Shown one piece after another: positions 52,729-61,837 of a DNA stretch of 64,000 bases. How positions within the stretch are numbered: position 1 is the first letter of the stretch; each line of letters begins with the position of its first letter. The notes beneath the pieces were generated by a model. The model saw only the letters and a list, made by a program, of their open reading frames with translations. It was not told where the DNA came from and searched no databases. Source of the DNA: Candidatus Bathyarchaeota archaeon A05DMB-4 (GTDB lineage Archaea > Thermoproteota > Bathyarchaeia > Bathyarchaeales > SOJC01); contig JABFQO010000003.1 of assembly GCA_019685575.1 (NCBI GenBank), positions 90,544-154,543 of the forward strand. The letters run 5' to 3'. Made by a program: the position numbers and the translations under genes.

Positions 52729-54441
52729 TTATGGGTCTGGATACCACGGTGGCAAGCCGCTCTTCTTGATAATGAACGTGTTTGTCACTTCTGGGCACCA
52801 TGAGATGCCATTGAAGAAGGGCAGTGTTGTGAACGCATTCGCCTTTGCTGTGCCTGTTCCTACGAATGCCCATTTCTCGATGTGTATGCCTGGCATCGTG
52901 ATGTATTGAAAGCCTGGATCCAGCGTACCTACCCACATGGCCGGTGTGTTGATTGGAACCATTAGGTCGTCGTATAGGGTCACTGTTAAGGTGACTTGTC
53001 TGGCCATCATGTAGTCGTTTTGTACGCCGAGTTTCACGTAGACTATTTCGCTCTTGAAGAAGTCGCCCTTGGGGTTGCCGAGTTCGTCGCATTCTTCTTT
53101 GCTGACGATCCAGATGCCCCAGCCGACTTTGAAGCTCATTGTGTCATTGATTGTCTCTGCGTATGGCTTGTCGTAGCCGGGTATGCCTGGGCCGTGTGTG
53201 CCGATTTCCCATGTCGCAATGGCTTTCCAGGTTCCGAACAGTGATTCTGGACCTGGTGGGTCGCATGGCCATGGGACGCGGAAGTAGTAGTACGCCCAAC
53301 CGTTTTCGTCAGATACGGCTGTGCCTGTTAGGACTATGTTGTCGTTGTTGTCGTGGACTTCGTATGAGATTAGCTGGGCTTGTACTGGGTCTCCACCGTA
53401 GGTTACGTAGGCCCACAGTTCTACCCATTCGCCTGGGCGGAAGAGGTCACAATCGTAGCCTAAGCCTTCGCCGAAATATGGATCAGGAACCAAGAATGGA
53501 TCTTGGTATCTCCAGCGTTGGCTCTGTAGGTCAATGACTGCGCCTGATGGCCTGACTTGAACCTGCAAAGTTCTTGAGAATGGATCGCTAACTCTACCGT
53601 CTTCGTCTGTAACTATTAAGGTTACAGTGAATGATTGAACGTCTGGTGGGGGTGTCCACGAGTAGGTGTGGGTGGTTGTTGGGATTGCTGTGTGTTCAAC
53701 TGGTGATCCGTCACCCCAGTCCCAAGCATAGTCCACTATCGGTACCCAGTCGTAACCATTCCATCCGCGGGTTGAGCCGCTTGCGTCGAAGCTTATGGGT
53801 GAATCTACATAGAATGGAGGGGCCGATGTTACGAAGTATGCCACTGGTGGTGCTGGAGCTGCGGACAAGCTGAACGTGCCGTCGTAGACTTGGTCTGGTG
53901 GTGGTGAGACATCGTAGTTTTCTTTGTCCATCAGGATGGTTTCACAAAGGTCCATGTCAGTAACGGTCAAGTCAATCATCAACACTGGACCGCTAGTGTC
54001 TGGAGGCCAAAGTGCTGGGTTGATCTGCATGACCACTTCGATTAGGTGGCCGCTTCCGGTTTTGGCTTTGTCGACGCCCAGTAAGCCGTAACCGAAAGGT
54101 ATGACTTCGCCATTTACGTTGTCGATTGTGCCTGGGAATGTCAGGATCGGGTCGGCGCCGTTGTTGCTTAGGAATCCGCCTTCGCTTACGGACACTACTT
54201 GCAGGACTGTTGGGTTGAAGTAGAAGCCGCATTGGAAGCTGAGTAGGTTACCTACGCCTGTTACGTCGACGTAGACGGTGAATGTTTCGCCTGGAGTGTG
54301 TGTTGGGTAGGTCCAGTTTATGGCTAATGGGTTTGATTGTATCGAGTCTGCGGGGTCTTGGGCGAATGCTCGTGGAACGAAGAGTGCTCCGCTGAGCATC
54401 AGCAGTATGGCGAGAATGGCGCTCATCTTGTTTCCTTTCAT
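52729..54441 (-). CDS. Secreted cohesin-PKD protein (second cohesin)
   Basis: About 570 residues. Signal peptide; cohesin-type domain (about 40-200: HTPGETFTVYVDVTGVGN, LSFQCGFYFNPTVLQVV, GSGHLIEVVMQI); a PKD domain (about 210-300, with YAWDWGDGSPVEH); a macroglobulin-like domain (GEWVELWAYVTYGGDPVQ); and the shared domain with WAFVGTGTAKANAF and WCPEVTNTF. There is no dockerin and no C-terminal helix, so it could act as a soluble adaptor. In-frame starts are GTG 54453, ATG 54441 and ATG 54426; the middle one gives the best signal peptide. Confidence 0.8.
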   Translation of the reverse strand: MKGNKMSAILAILLMLSGALFVPRAFAQDPADSIQSNPLAINWTYPTHTPGETFTVYVDVTGVGNLLSFQCGFYFNPTVLQVVSVSEGGFLSNNGADPILTFPGTIDNVNGEVIPFGYGLLGVDKAKTGSGHLIEVVMQINPALWPPDTSGPVLMIDLTVTDMDLCETILMDKENYDVSPPPDQVYDGTFSLSAAPAPPVAYFVTSAPPFYVDSPISFDASGSTRGWNGYDWVPIVDYAWDWGDGSPVEHTAIPTTTHTYSWTPPPDVQSFTVTLIVTDEDGRVSDPFSRTLQVQVRPSGAVIDLQSQRWRYQDPFLVPDPYFGEGLGYDCDLFRPGEWVELWAYVTYGGDPVQAQLISYEVHDNNDNIVLTGTAVSDENGWAYYYFRVPWPCDPPGPESLFGTWKAIATWEIGTHGPGIPGYDKPYAETINDTMSFKVGWGIWIVSKEECDELGNPKGDFFKSEIVYVKLGVQNDYMMARQVTLTVTLYDDLMVPINTPAMWVGTLDPGFQYITMPGIHIEKWAFVGTGTAKANAFTTLPFFNGISWCPEVTNTFIIKKSGLPPWYPDP

Positions 54442-54538
54442 TTTATTTCTCACTTTCCAATTTTATTACTCTAAAATAGCCGGAAGGGGACTTTGCCCCT
54501 TGCCGGTGGTGGTAATTTTGGCTTAGTTGCTTATCGGC

Positions 54539-57091
54539 TTACCAGTACCAGCGTTTTTGCCAGTTGGCTAATAGTAAGTTGACGTCTGAGATGTTGACGA
54601 TGCCGTCGCCGTTAACGTCTGCCGCTACGTTGAGGAACACTTCGGCGACTGGTGTTTCGAAGGTGATCGAGTAGTGGGTGGTGCCGTAGGTCCACTCCCA
54701 GTGATAGGATTCGTAGATCCTGATCTTGCCGAAAGTGGATACCTTGAACGTTGCAGGAGCTGCGACGATTACTGAGCCGCCGGCTGGCACCTCAACTGTT
54801 GCCGTTGTGGTTTGGCCTGTGCCCGCTGCAACCCAGTTTGCTCCGTTCCATACTTCGACGCGGTAGTCGAAGTAGTAGCTTACGGTGACAGCTGTTGGGT
54901 AGGTGTTTCTGAATTTCATTGTTTTGGCGAGTTTGACTTCGTAGCTGACTGGGTCTTTTGTTGCGGTGCGTGTTTCCGTCCAGCCTATGCTCTGGGCTGC
55001 TCCGCCTGGGAGCATGGTGATCGTTTCTCCGACTGGCACGTTCCAGAAGCCGTGGGTTATGGTGGTGCCTCTGTAGGATTGGCCTTCGGTGAAGCTGATC
55101 AACACGTTCTGGACTGCTGGTGTTCTGCTTAGGAGGATGAACGGACCGCATCCGTAGACGAGGTCGTATTGCCAAGCGTCAATGTCGCCTGAGGTGCTGA
55201 TTGGAATCTGGCTCCACAGGTGCATTGGAATCAACGGGATGCCGCCTACCCAGTGAAGGGCCAGCCATGGCAACGGAACGTCAAAGTAGACCATCAACTG
55301 GTTTTCCGCCAGCGCTGGATCCCACTCAACATAGTCGAAGTTCCAATCTGCTGGGTCAAGGTCCCACCATGGTGGCAACGCTGTATCGTATGGCCAGAGT
55401 GACTGCCATGTTGGGTTTAGGCCTACTTTGACTACGGCTTCGGCTAGCCAGCCGTTCCAGGATAGAATGTTGTCTGCTTGGTACTTCCAGCTGAAGACTA
55501 CGTCTACTGGTGTGAGCACATAGTCTTCGAATGGACCGTCTATCTGGTCTCCGTTGCCGACTGCGATTTCGCTTCTGTCATGGTATGGAATGTTCTGCCA
55601 GTACACGTCTGTTCTCAAGTCGAAGAGGAGTGTGGTTTCACCGCCGCCTGGAGTGTAGTCCCATGTGCCTGCTTCCCAGTCTGTGGCTATCCATGGGAGG
55701 TCTTCTGCAACGTTGTACGGGTTAACAGCGATCAAGGCGTCGTACACTTTGCCTAGGACATCCCAGTCCCACAGCCACTGAGCGCTGATAACGTTCAACG
55801 AGAGCAGGTCGCCTGCCCAACCGTAACGGATAATGTCACCGTAGCCGGTTCCGCCTAGCTTGTAGGCGTTCATGAACGTCCACCAGCTGTTCAAGCCGAC
55901 GCCGACGCCGTTAACGACGCCTCGCCAGTTGCTCAAAGCAGCCTTATAACCAGCAAAGCTCCAAACCCAGATCACAGGTTCATCAGTTTCCATAATCTCC
56001 TGCGCCAACCAAGCGTGGTAGACACCGTCGCTTGGGTTGCTTGGGCTGCCTGGTTCGCTTGAGATGAGCATCTGGTCGACTTCATAGTCGAAGTCGGGGT
56101 TAGCGTACATGACGTAGTTGTTGCCGTATGGTTCTGGCTTGTCGATCATGCCACTGGTGTAGTACACCAAGAAGTCTGGGTCTCTGCCGAGGCTCCAGCC
56201 TCCCGTGTAGAGGTGGTATCGGTATTGGCCCATGACTTGTGGGCTCGTGACGCTTCTCGGTCGGATGTAGAGGTCAACGTACATTCTGTATTTTGTTCCT
56301 GTATAAGCGTAGCTCATTTCGGGCAAGACTTGTTCCAAGTAGTTCTCAAGCTCAATGCCTTGCTGAGTTCTCGGCGTCATCTCTGATCTTGCGAAGACCA
56401 GAAGGTGACCGTCAGCAACTGCTGGGAATGTGCCTGACGAGTCAGGTGTGTCGAAGGGACTGTCCCAGAAGAACATGTATTCGCCTGGGTGTGCTGGGTC
56501 TTCGACAACTGGCAGGTCTGCCAAGAGCAGATCAATTGCCGCTTCCCAGTCTGGCACATCGTCTGGCGTGGGTGTCATAGTCGTTCTCGGCGCAAGGTTG
56601 TAAAGGTCTGTGCATCCCGGATTATACCAGCCCGTGCCCAAATAAGCAAGCACAGAGTCAAGCTTCTGGCCCATACCGGCAAGGTAAGTGTTAATGAAGT
56701 ACTGCTTGTCGATAAGGTGCGCAATAGCTTGTCTCACGGATTGGATGCTGGTGGGCAAGACTTGATTGTTAATGTCGTACTGGAAAGCGCCAAATTCAAC
56801 GTAGAAAGCCGTGCTGTACTGTGCGTGGGTTGGATCGTTCGTCTCGAACCATTGATAGTCAATCGGCTCAAGACCCCAATCCATAATGTCGATCTCTTTA
56901 GCCTTAAAGCCCGCAAGCTCAGTCGTATAGTCAGTGTAAACTTTGATCAAAATCTGGCTTACTCTCGGACCAAACGCCTCGAAAACATTGTCGTCAGTGC
57001 TGCTTGGCGTATGAAACGCAAATGTTGGTACTAGACTCAAAGACATCAAAGCGATAAGCGCTATACTAACTAACGCATATTTCTTATTCAA
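54539..57091 (-). CDS. ABC-type solute-binding protein (family 5) with rearranged lobes and C-terminal dockerin repeat
   Basis: 850 residues, longer than the usual ~550. A signal peptide without lipobox Cys is followed by sequence that in normal SBP_bac_5 proteins forms the second half (VRQAIAHLIDKQYF, then GGWSLGRDPDFLVYYTSG), and only then by the normal first half (KVYDALIAVNPYN, DLPWIATDWEAG, FDLRTDVYW, LTPVDVVFSW, YGCGPFILL). This looks like a circular permutation. The end has a beta region and a single dockerin repeat DVNGDGIVNISDVNLLLANW. The start is TTG at 57091 behind GGAG. No permease genes are near. It probably captures peptides or oligosaccharides at the surface. Confidence 0.8.
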   Translation of the reverse strand: MNKKYALVSIALIALMSLSLVPTFAFHTPSSTDDNVFEAFGPRVSQILIKVYTDYTTELAGFKAKEIDIMDWGLEPIDYQWFETNDPTHAQYSTAFYVEFGAFQYDINNQVLPTSIQSVRQAIAHLIDKQYFINTYLAGMGQKLDSVLAYLGTGWYNPGCTDLYNLAPRTTMTPTPDDVPDWEAAIDLLLADLPVVEDPAHPGEYMFFWDSPFDTPDSSGTFPAVADGHLLVFARSEMTPRTQQGIELENYLEQVLPEMSYAYTGTKYRMYVDLYIRPRSVTSPQVMGQYRYHLYTGGWSLGRDPDFLVYYTSGMIDKPEPYGNNYVMYANPDFDYEVDQMLISSEPGSPSNPSDGVYHAWLAQEIMETDEPVIWVWSFAGYKAALSNWRGVVNGVGVGLNSWWTFMNAYKLGGTGYGDIIRYGWAGDLLSLNVISAQWLWDWDVLGKVYDALIAVNPYNVAEDLPWIATDWEAGTWDYTPGGGETTLLFDLRTDVYWQNIPYHDRSEIAVGNGDQIDGPFEDYVLTPVDVVFSWKYQADNILSWNGWLAEAVVKVGLNPTWQSLWPYDTALPPWWDLDPADWNFDYVEWDPALAENQLMVYFDVPLPWLALHWVGGIPLIPMHLWSQIPISTSGDIDAWQYDLVYGCGPFILLSRTPAVQNVLISFTEGQSYRGTTITHGFWNVPVGETITMLPGGAAQSIGWTETRTATKDPVSYEVKLAKTMKFRNTYPTAVTVSYYFDYRVEVWNGANWVAAGTGQTTTATVEVPAGGSVIVAAPATFKVSTFGKIRIYESYHWEWTYGTTHYSITFETPVAEVFLNVAADVNGDGIVNISDVNLLLANWQKRWYW

Positions 57092-57155
57092 TTTCCTTAC
57101 TCCTTTCTCTTTTTCAGCAGTAACAATATGAACCGAAGCACACTTAAAAGTTTTA

Positions 57156-57168
57156 TGGAAGATTTTTA
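57156..57168. promoter_or_regulatory. Weak dyad-motif copy upstream of the solute-binding protein gene
   Basis: TGGAAGATTTTTA, 65 bp before the TTG at 57091, next to a minus-strand TATA-like ACTTTTAAG. Only the TGGAAG half matches the other sites; kept because position and TATA context agree. Confidence 0.35.
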
Positions 57169-57190
57169 CATGTCAAACCCAAAGAAAAAA

Positions 57191-59395
57191 CTACGCCTGC
57201 CTCTTACGAATCCGCCCATACAAAAACGAAACAACAGCAAGAAGCACAATCACGGCAACAAACACGACAGAAGGAAGAATATACACCGACCAAGAAGGCA
57301 ACGGCAAACTCATCACAACATCCCGAGACAACGCGGACAAAACAATATTCTTCCTAGCCGAAACCCAAGAATTAGACACGTTATACTTGCTGTATATCTG
57401 CACATCACCAACCGCAAAACGACCAGTCGAATTAAACAACTCAGAAAACAACAGAAAACTAGCCCACCCATCAGCATCACTTAACCTCGAAGCAATCGTA
57501 GGACTAAACGGAGTAACCCCACCAAGAACACTAGTATTAGCACCAGAAAGCGGACTCCCAAAATAGTCCACCGTACGAACCCGCACAACAGACCACACAT
57601 ACAATTTCGCACTACCCAAAACATTAACAGCGTCTAAAACAAACGACGTATTCAACAAAGAAAGCACACTCGAACCCTGCAAATTAATAGTACGCAAAGT
57701 AGAATTACTAACAGTCACGTTAGAAAAACCAAAAAACATCACGTCCACAGTATCAACAAAAGTATTAACAAGAACAAGATCCGGCGAACGATCACCCAAA
57801 GTCAAAGAAGAATTCGCAACAAAATTAGTCAACCCACTCCACGAACCAGTCACATTAATACCCGTAAACAAAAGCTCCTTAATCACAGAATCAACAGCCG
57901 AAAGCTTAGAATCATCCTTCAATTGCACCATCGAAACATACCCATTAACCAAAGAAACCCTCGCCGTACCCACAACAAAAAGAGCCATAACACGAGAAGA
58001 AGACTCAACACGCAAACTCGAATTCTTCCTCATCTCCAACGAATTCCCAACAGAAGAACCATTAGCCAACGTAAAATTCGACGAATCATCAGCAAAAATC
58101 TGAGACGTCTTCACAGAAGAATTCGAAAAGTAAACAGAACTAGTCTGATAAAAACGCACAAAACCATAACTCATAGAAGACTGAACAAACGACAGAAAAG
58201 CCTTATCATAAACAACCACCTCAGGACCCGTAGCCGCAGAACCCAACAAACAATTGTACAAATACCCCTTCGCAAACTCACGCAACTCGATACGCGCCTG
58301 CTGATAAGAAGTCGGCTTAGACATGTTAGACATATAAAGCAAACTACGCCCACGCGCAACAATCTTCCCAAACAAAGTACAATTATTCAACGAAACAGTA
58401 GCGTTGTCTCTCGCAAGAATAATCCCCGCCGTCTTTACGCTACCCTTCATACTAGAATTACTAATAGTCACACGAGAATTACCCACGGCCTCTATACCAT
58501 TACGAGCCAAGCCGCCCACCAAACTACTCCCCGCCGTCACATTCACCGTCGCCCAATTCTTCACACTCAAACTAGTAGCAGCCCCCTGCTTACTCCAAGC
58601 AAGCGACAAAGACGCATTACCAGTAACACTAGAACTAGTAAAATTCACACCATAAAACTTCACAACCGAAAGACCCGTAGCATTAAAAATAAAACTTTCA
58701 CGCTTCTTCGTAAAAGGATTAATCGGACCAGCCCCCATAGAAACAGAAACACGCGCGTTATTGTATGTACGAATAGACTCAACAAAAACATAAGAAAGAT
58801 TCACAGAAGAATCACCCGAGCAATTAAGCAACGCGGGATATGGTTTACCTATATCCTTGAAAAACGCACGACTAAACGAAAGTTCCTTCCCAGTGACCTC
58901 ACTATTATCACGAACGTCTATCACACTACCAAAACTAAGCTTGGTCGCAGCAACATACCCAAAAGCGATTATAGTCGCATTCAAAACAATCAAACGCGGA
59001 TGCCCATCCGGAGAAGGACTAGACAACCGAATATAACGATCATAATCCCTCTTCGAACCCATTAAATAAAGCGTAACATAACGCAAAATAAGCGTACCAT
59101 TATCCCGCACAATTATACTCCCGTCCAGAAAAACCCTCGCACGCGCAGAATAACTCAACCCAGAAATACTCGTAACATTATTCCCAGCCACAACAATGTT
59201 ACCAGTAATGTTAATGCTACTCGCAAAATTCATTGTAGCCCCCACATCCATGGGAACCGTTGAGCTCACCAAGGATACCGACGCAGGAACCACGGAATCA
59301 AAAGAAGAAGCAACAGGAATAAAAGGAAAGAATAACTCAGCAGTTAAAGGGAAAACCATAACCAAAAAAAGCAAGATTGTAAGCCTAGTCTTCAT
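57191..59395 (-). CDS. Large membrane-anchored beta-helix adhesin-like protein
   Basis: 734 residues. A signal peptide (MKTRLTILLFLVMVFPLTA) is followed by a long right-handed beta-helix-like region (about 40-600) rich in Ser, Asn and Val with degenerate turns such as SSVYFSNSSVKTS and NCTLFGKIVARG and many N-x-S/T sequons. A carboxypeptidase-regulatory-like beta domain (about 610-700, DYFGSPLSGANTSVLGG) leads to a C-terminal helix and GRIRKRQA. The middle has no recognisable enzyme. GGTGAG precedes the ATG. Probably an adhesin or cell-surface stalk. Confidence 0.75.
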   Translation of the reverse strand: MKTRLTILLFLVMVFPLTAELFFPFIPVASSFDSVVPASVSLVSSTVPMDVGATMNFASSINITGNIVVAGNNVTSISGLSYSARARVFLDGSIIVRDNGTLILRYVTLYLMGSKRDYDRYIRLSSPSPDGHPRLIVLNATIIAFGYVAATKLSFGSVIDVRDNSEVTGKELSFSRAFFKDIGKPYPALLNCSGDSSVNLSYVFVESIRTYNNARVSVSMGAGPINPFTKKRESFIFNATGLSVVKFYGVNFTSSSVTGNASLSLAWSKQGAATSLSVKNWATVNVTAGSSLVGGLARNGIEAVGNSRVTISNSSMKGSVKTAGIILARDNATVSLNNCTLFGKIVARGRSLLYMSNMSKPTSYQQARIELREFAKGYLYNCLLGSAATGPEVVVYDKAFLSFVQSSMSYGFVRFYQTSSVYFSNSSVKTSQIFADDSSNFTLANGSSVGNSLEMRKNSSLRVESSSRVMALFVVGTARVSLVNGYVSMVQLKDDSKLSAVDSVIKELLFTGINVTGSWSGLTNFVANSSLTLGDRSPDLVLVNTFVDTVDVMFFGFSNVTVSNSTLRTINLQGSSVLSLLNTSFVLDAVNVLGSAKLYVWSVVRVRTVDYFGSPLSGANTSVLGGVTPFSPTIASRLSDADGWASFLLFSELFNSTGRFAVGDVQIYSKYNVSNSWVSARKNIVLSALSRDVVMSLPLPSWSVYILPSVVFVAVIVLLAVVSFLYGRIRKRQA

Positions 59396-59554
59396 GGAAT
59401 CTCACCGAACCTTCCTAACCTTGACTGGATTTTTTGCAGTAAAAGAGCTATTTAATTGTTTTCCTTAGGAGAGAAAAAACATCGAATATTATGCATAACA
59501 GCATAACGTTAAAATAAAGACCAACCCTCAGTCATTTACGGTGCAGCGGCTTTA

Positions 59555-60748
59555 ATGAAGAGACACAAGAACGAAATCTACGGATACGCTCTAATCTTCA
59601 CATTAATCCTCACGCCGATTTACATCAGTAAAGTTTCTGCAACGACAACCATTCATTCCGTCAGCAACTTTCAATACGGAACCATACAAGAAGCCATCAA
59701 CGCCGCGACCCCGGGAGAAACCATAATCGTCCCAGCAGGCATTTACCAAGAAACCATAATCGTAAACAAGACTTTGACAATTTTGGGAAAAGATAAACTT
59801 CACACCATAATACAAAAAAATGACGCAGCAGACATAGTCAAAATCGTTGCAAACAACGTCTACTTTTCAAACTTCACCATAAGAAACGGAATCCACGGCA
59901 TCACCGTAACCTCATCCAACAACACAATAACAGAAAATATTGCCTTTAACAACAGCATCGGAATACACCTAAACAAAGCCTCTCACAACATAGTTAGCAA
60001 TAACCTAATAAACAAAACAAACACTCACCCAGGAAGCGGAATATTCCTAAACGGATCAACAAACAACCTCCTCTCAAACAACAGAATCCTAGAAAGCGGT
60101 GAAGGAATCTACCTCCGCGGATCTAGCAACAACACTGTGATACGCAATTGGCTAACCAACAACAGCAAAACAGGCATTTGTTTAATGAAAGCCGAAAAAC
60201 CTACTGAGTATAACATTATACGCGACAACATCATAGAAGAAGGCGCCTGCTACGGCATAGATTTCTGGAGCGTGAAATATAACGTTATCATTAACAACAC
60301 TTTAAAATATAATGGTAACACCTTTTCAGTCCAATATTCAAATAACAACACAATCTATCACAATAACATTATCAACAAACCCACACAAATACCAGTTTAT
60401 TCAATATACTCGCAAAATAATTGGGATAACGGCTTTGAAGGAAATTACTGGAGCAACTACAAATGGACAGAATTCGACGAATTTGGGATCGGAACCAAAC
60501 CGTACAACACAAGCCGAAACCCAATCGATCAAGACATGTTCCCCCTAAGAAGCCCCTATATGGTGGGCGACGCAAACCACGACAGCATAGTTAACATAAA
60601 AGACGTCAACATCGTCGCCATAGCGTGGAACGCCACACAAGGCACGCCGAAATACAACCCCCACGCAGACTTCAACATGGACAACATCATAGACGCAGCA
60701 GACATAGAAATCCTACGCGAAAAATGGCAAAAAACCATCAAACCCTAA
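59555..60748 (+). CDS. Secreted NosD-like beta-helix protein with dockerin
   Basis: 397 residues, on the plus strand, opposite to the rest of the surface cluster. Signal peptide (about 1-30); NosD-type beta-helix (about 35-300) starting with QYGTIQEAINAATPGETIIV and repeating NNTITENIAFNNSIGIHL and SNNTVIRNWLTNNSKTGICL; C-terminal dockerin (about 335-395) with DANHDSIVNIKDVNI and DFNMDNIIDAADIEI. It is a shorter relative of 51224. No membrane anchor. Directly downstream is repeat copy 3. Confidence 0.85.
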   Translation: MKRHKNEIYGYALIFTLILTPIYISKVSATTTIHSVSNFQYGTIQEAINAATPGETIIVPAGIYQETIIVNKTLTILGKDKLHTIIQKNDAADIVKIVANNVYFSNFTIRNGIHGITVTSSNNTITENIAFNNSIGIHLNKASHNIVSNNLINKTNTHPGSGIFLNGSTNNLLSNNRILESGEGIYLRGSSNNTVIRNWLTNNSKTGICLMKAEKPTEYNIIRDNIIEEGACYGIDFWSVKYNVIINNTLKYNGNTFSVQYSNNNTIYHNNIINKPTQIPVYSIYSQNNWDNGFEGNYWSNYKWTEFDEFGIGTKPYNTSRNPIDQDMFPLRSPYMVGDANHDSIVNIKDVNIVAIAWNATQGTPKYNPHADFNMDNIIDAADIEILREKWQKTIKP

Positions 60749-60820
60749 AGTGAACTCTTGGTTCTCTGTTCATATTTGGGGTGTATTTGGATCCTAATAG
60801 GATCATATATGGAAGAGGGG
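60748..60820. repeat. Dispersed intergenic repeat, copy 3 (inverted)
   Basis: Reverse-complement relative of 4109-4185 and 13049-13125. The central CTTCCATATATGATCCTA and TAGGATCCAAATA are unchanged, and the palindrome is at 60789-60803. The divergent patch CACCCC replaces TACGG-type sequence, and the outer GTTCACTT end is kept as AAGTGAAC at 60748. It begins at the last base of the dockerin gene at 59555. Confidence 0.8.
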
Positions 60821-60950
60821 GAGAGAAGCGCGGCGCACAACCACACCGTTCCGCACGCATGAAAGCAGCCAGCACATTAATCATAAATTCACAAAACCTT
60901 AAAACCCACCCCACCTTTTACACAATTAACAACGATCGGAGAAGCAAAAT

Positions 60951-61274
60951 TTGGAAGTAAGCCGACAAAAACTCCGCGAACAAACCCTGAGCCGATTCAA
61001 ATACATACGAACATGCGTACTAGCCAGAGAATTATGCTTGTTAATCCGCAGCAATCGTGTAGCACTGGAGAAAGAAGACGTAAAAAACAGTTGCTTATTC
61101 ATCTCAAAACTCTGCAACGAAGCAGGATGCCAAGAACAAAGCGAACTCTGCCGAAAAGCCGCAGAAGCACTAGAAAAAAACGAAGAACAATACCTCGAAA
61201 TCTGCCAACAAAGCTGCATAAAATGCGGCGAATCAAAAGCACCCCTAAGCAAAAAGAACACCTACGTCGCATAA
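60951..61274 (+). CDS. Small cysteine-containing helical protein
   Basis: 107-residue protein, family not recognised. It is helical and has nine Cys residues, among them CQEQSELC, CQQSCIKCGESK near the C-terminus, so a metal or disulfide site is possible. The only usable start is TTG at 60951 with GGAGAAG seven bases upstream. It lies 64 bp before a methyltransferase gene and may be co-transcribed with it. Confidence 0.6.
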   Translation: MEVSRQKLREQTLSRFKYIRTCVLARELCLLIRSNRVALEKEDVKNSCLFISKLCNEAGCQEQSELCRKAAEALEKNEEQYLEICQQSCIKCGESKAPLSKKNTYVA

Positions 61275-61338
61275 AACCACCAGAAAACCTTAAAAAACAA
61301 CCGCCACATCATCATACACACCAAAGCGAGGACCACAA

Positions 61339-61815
61339 ATGTTCATCGCCCCCTTCGTAGCATCACCACTCCCCGTAATCCGACACATGCTAGAACTCGC
61401 AGAACTCAAACACAACGAAACCTTCTTCGACCTAGGCGCAGGAGACGGAAGAACCGTCATCATGGCCGCACAAGACTTCGGCGCACGCGCCGTAGGCGTA
61501 GAATTAAGAGATGACCTGGTAAAAAAAGCACTCACATCCATTCGTGAACTTGGGCTTCAAGATCGCGTCACAATAGTTCAAGGCGACATGTTCACTGTTG
61601 ACCTACGCGCGGCAGATGTCGTGTTTCTTTATCTCACAACAAGCGCAAACGAAAAAATCAAAACGAAACTGGAATCAGAACTTAAAAACGGCGCACGCGT
61701 AGTATCGCACGATTACGAAATTATAGGCTGGAAACCCTACAAAATAGACAATTTTTGCGAAAACCCAAAGCTAGGCTACCCATCGCACACCATTTACGCG
61801 TACAAAAAACAGTAA
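61339..61815 (+). CDS. SAM-dependent methyltransferase
   Basis: 158-residue class I methyltransferase. Motif I is FFDLGAGDGRTV (about residues 29-40), the acidic residue after strand 2 is in GVELRDD and motif post-II DMFTVDLRAADVVFLYL (about 85-105). The N-terminus APFVASPLPVIRHMLELA and lack of extra domains resemble small DOT1/protein-lysine or lipid methyltransferases, but the substrate is unknown. ATG at 61339. Confidence 0.8.
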   Translation: MFIAPFVASPLPVIRHMLELAELKHNETFFDLGAGDGRTVIMAAQDFGARAVGVELRDDLVKKALTSIRELGLQDRVTIVQGDMFTVDLRAADVVFLYLTTSANEKIKTKLESELKNGARVVSHDYEIIGWKPYKIDNFCENPKLGYPSHTIYAYKKQ

Positions 61816-61837
61816 CAAAACATTAGTTCGGGATCGC

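Noticed and set aside
57923..59065. A 380-codon plus-strand frame opposite the beta-helix adhesin gene
   Set aside because: Arg/His/Thr-rich without domains; an antisense shadow caused by codon bias. The minus-strand frame has a signal peptide, domains and C-terminal anchor.
35513..60748. A true cellulosome
   Set aside because: Cohesins and dockerins are present, but no glycoside hydrolase catalytic domain was recognised and no multi-cohesin scaffold is encoded.
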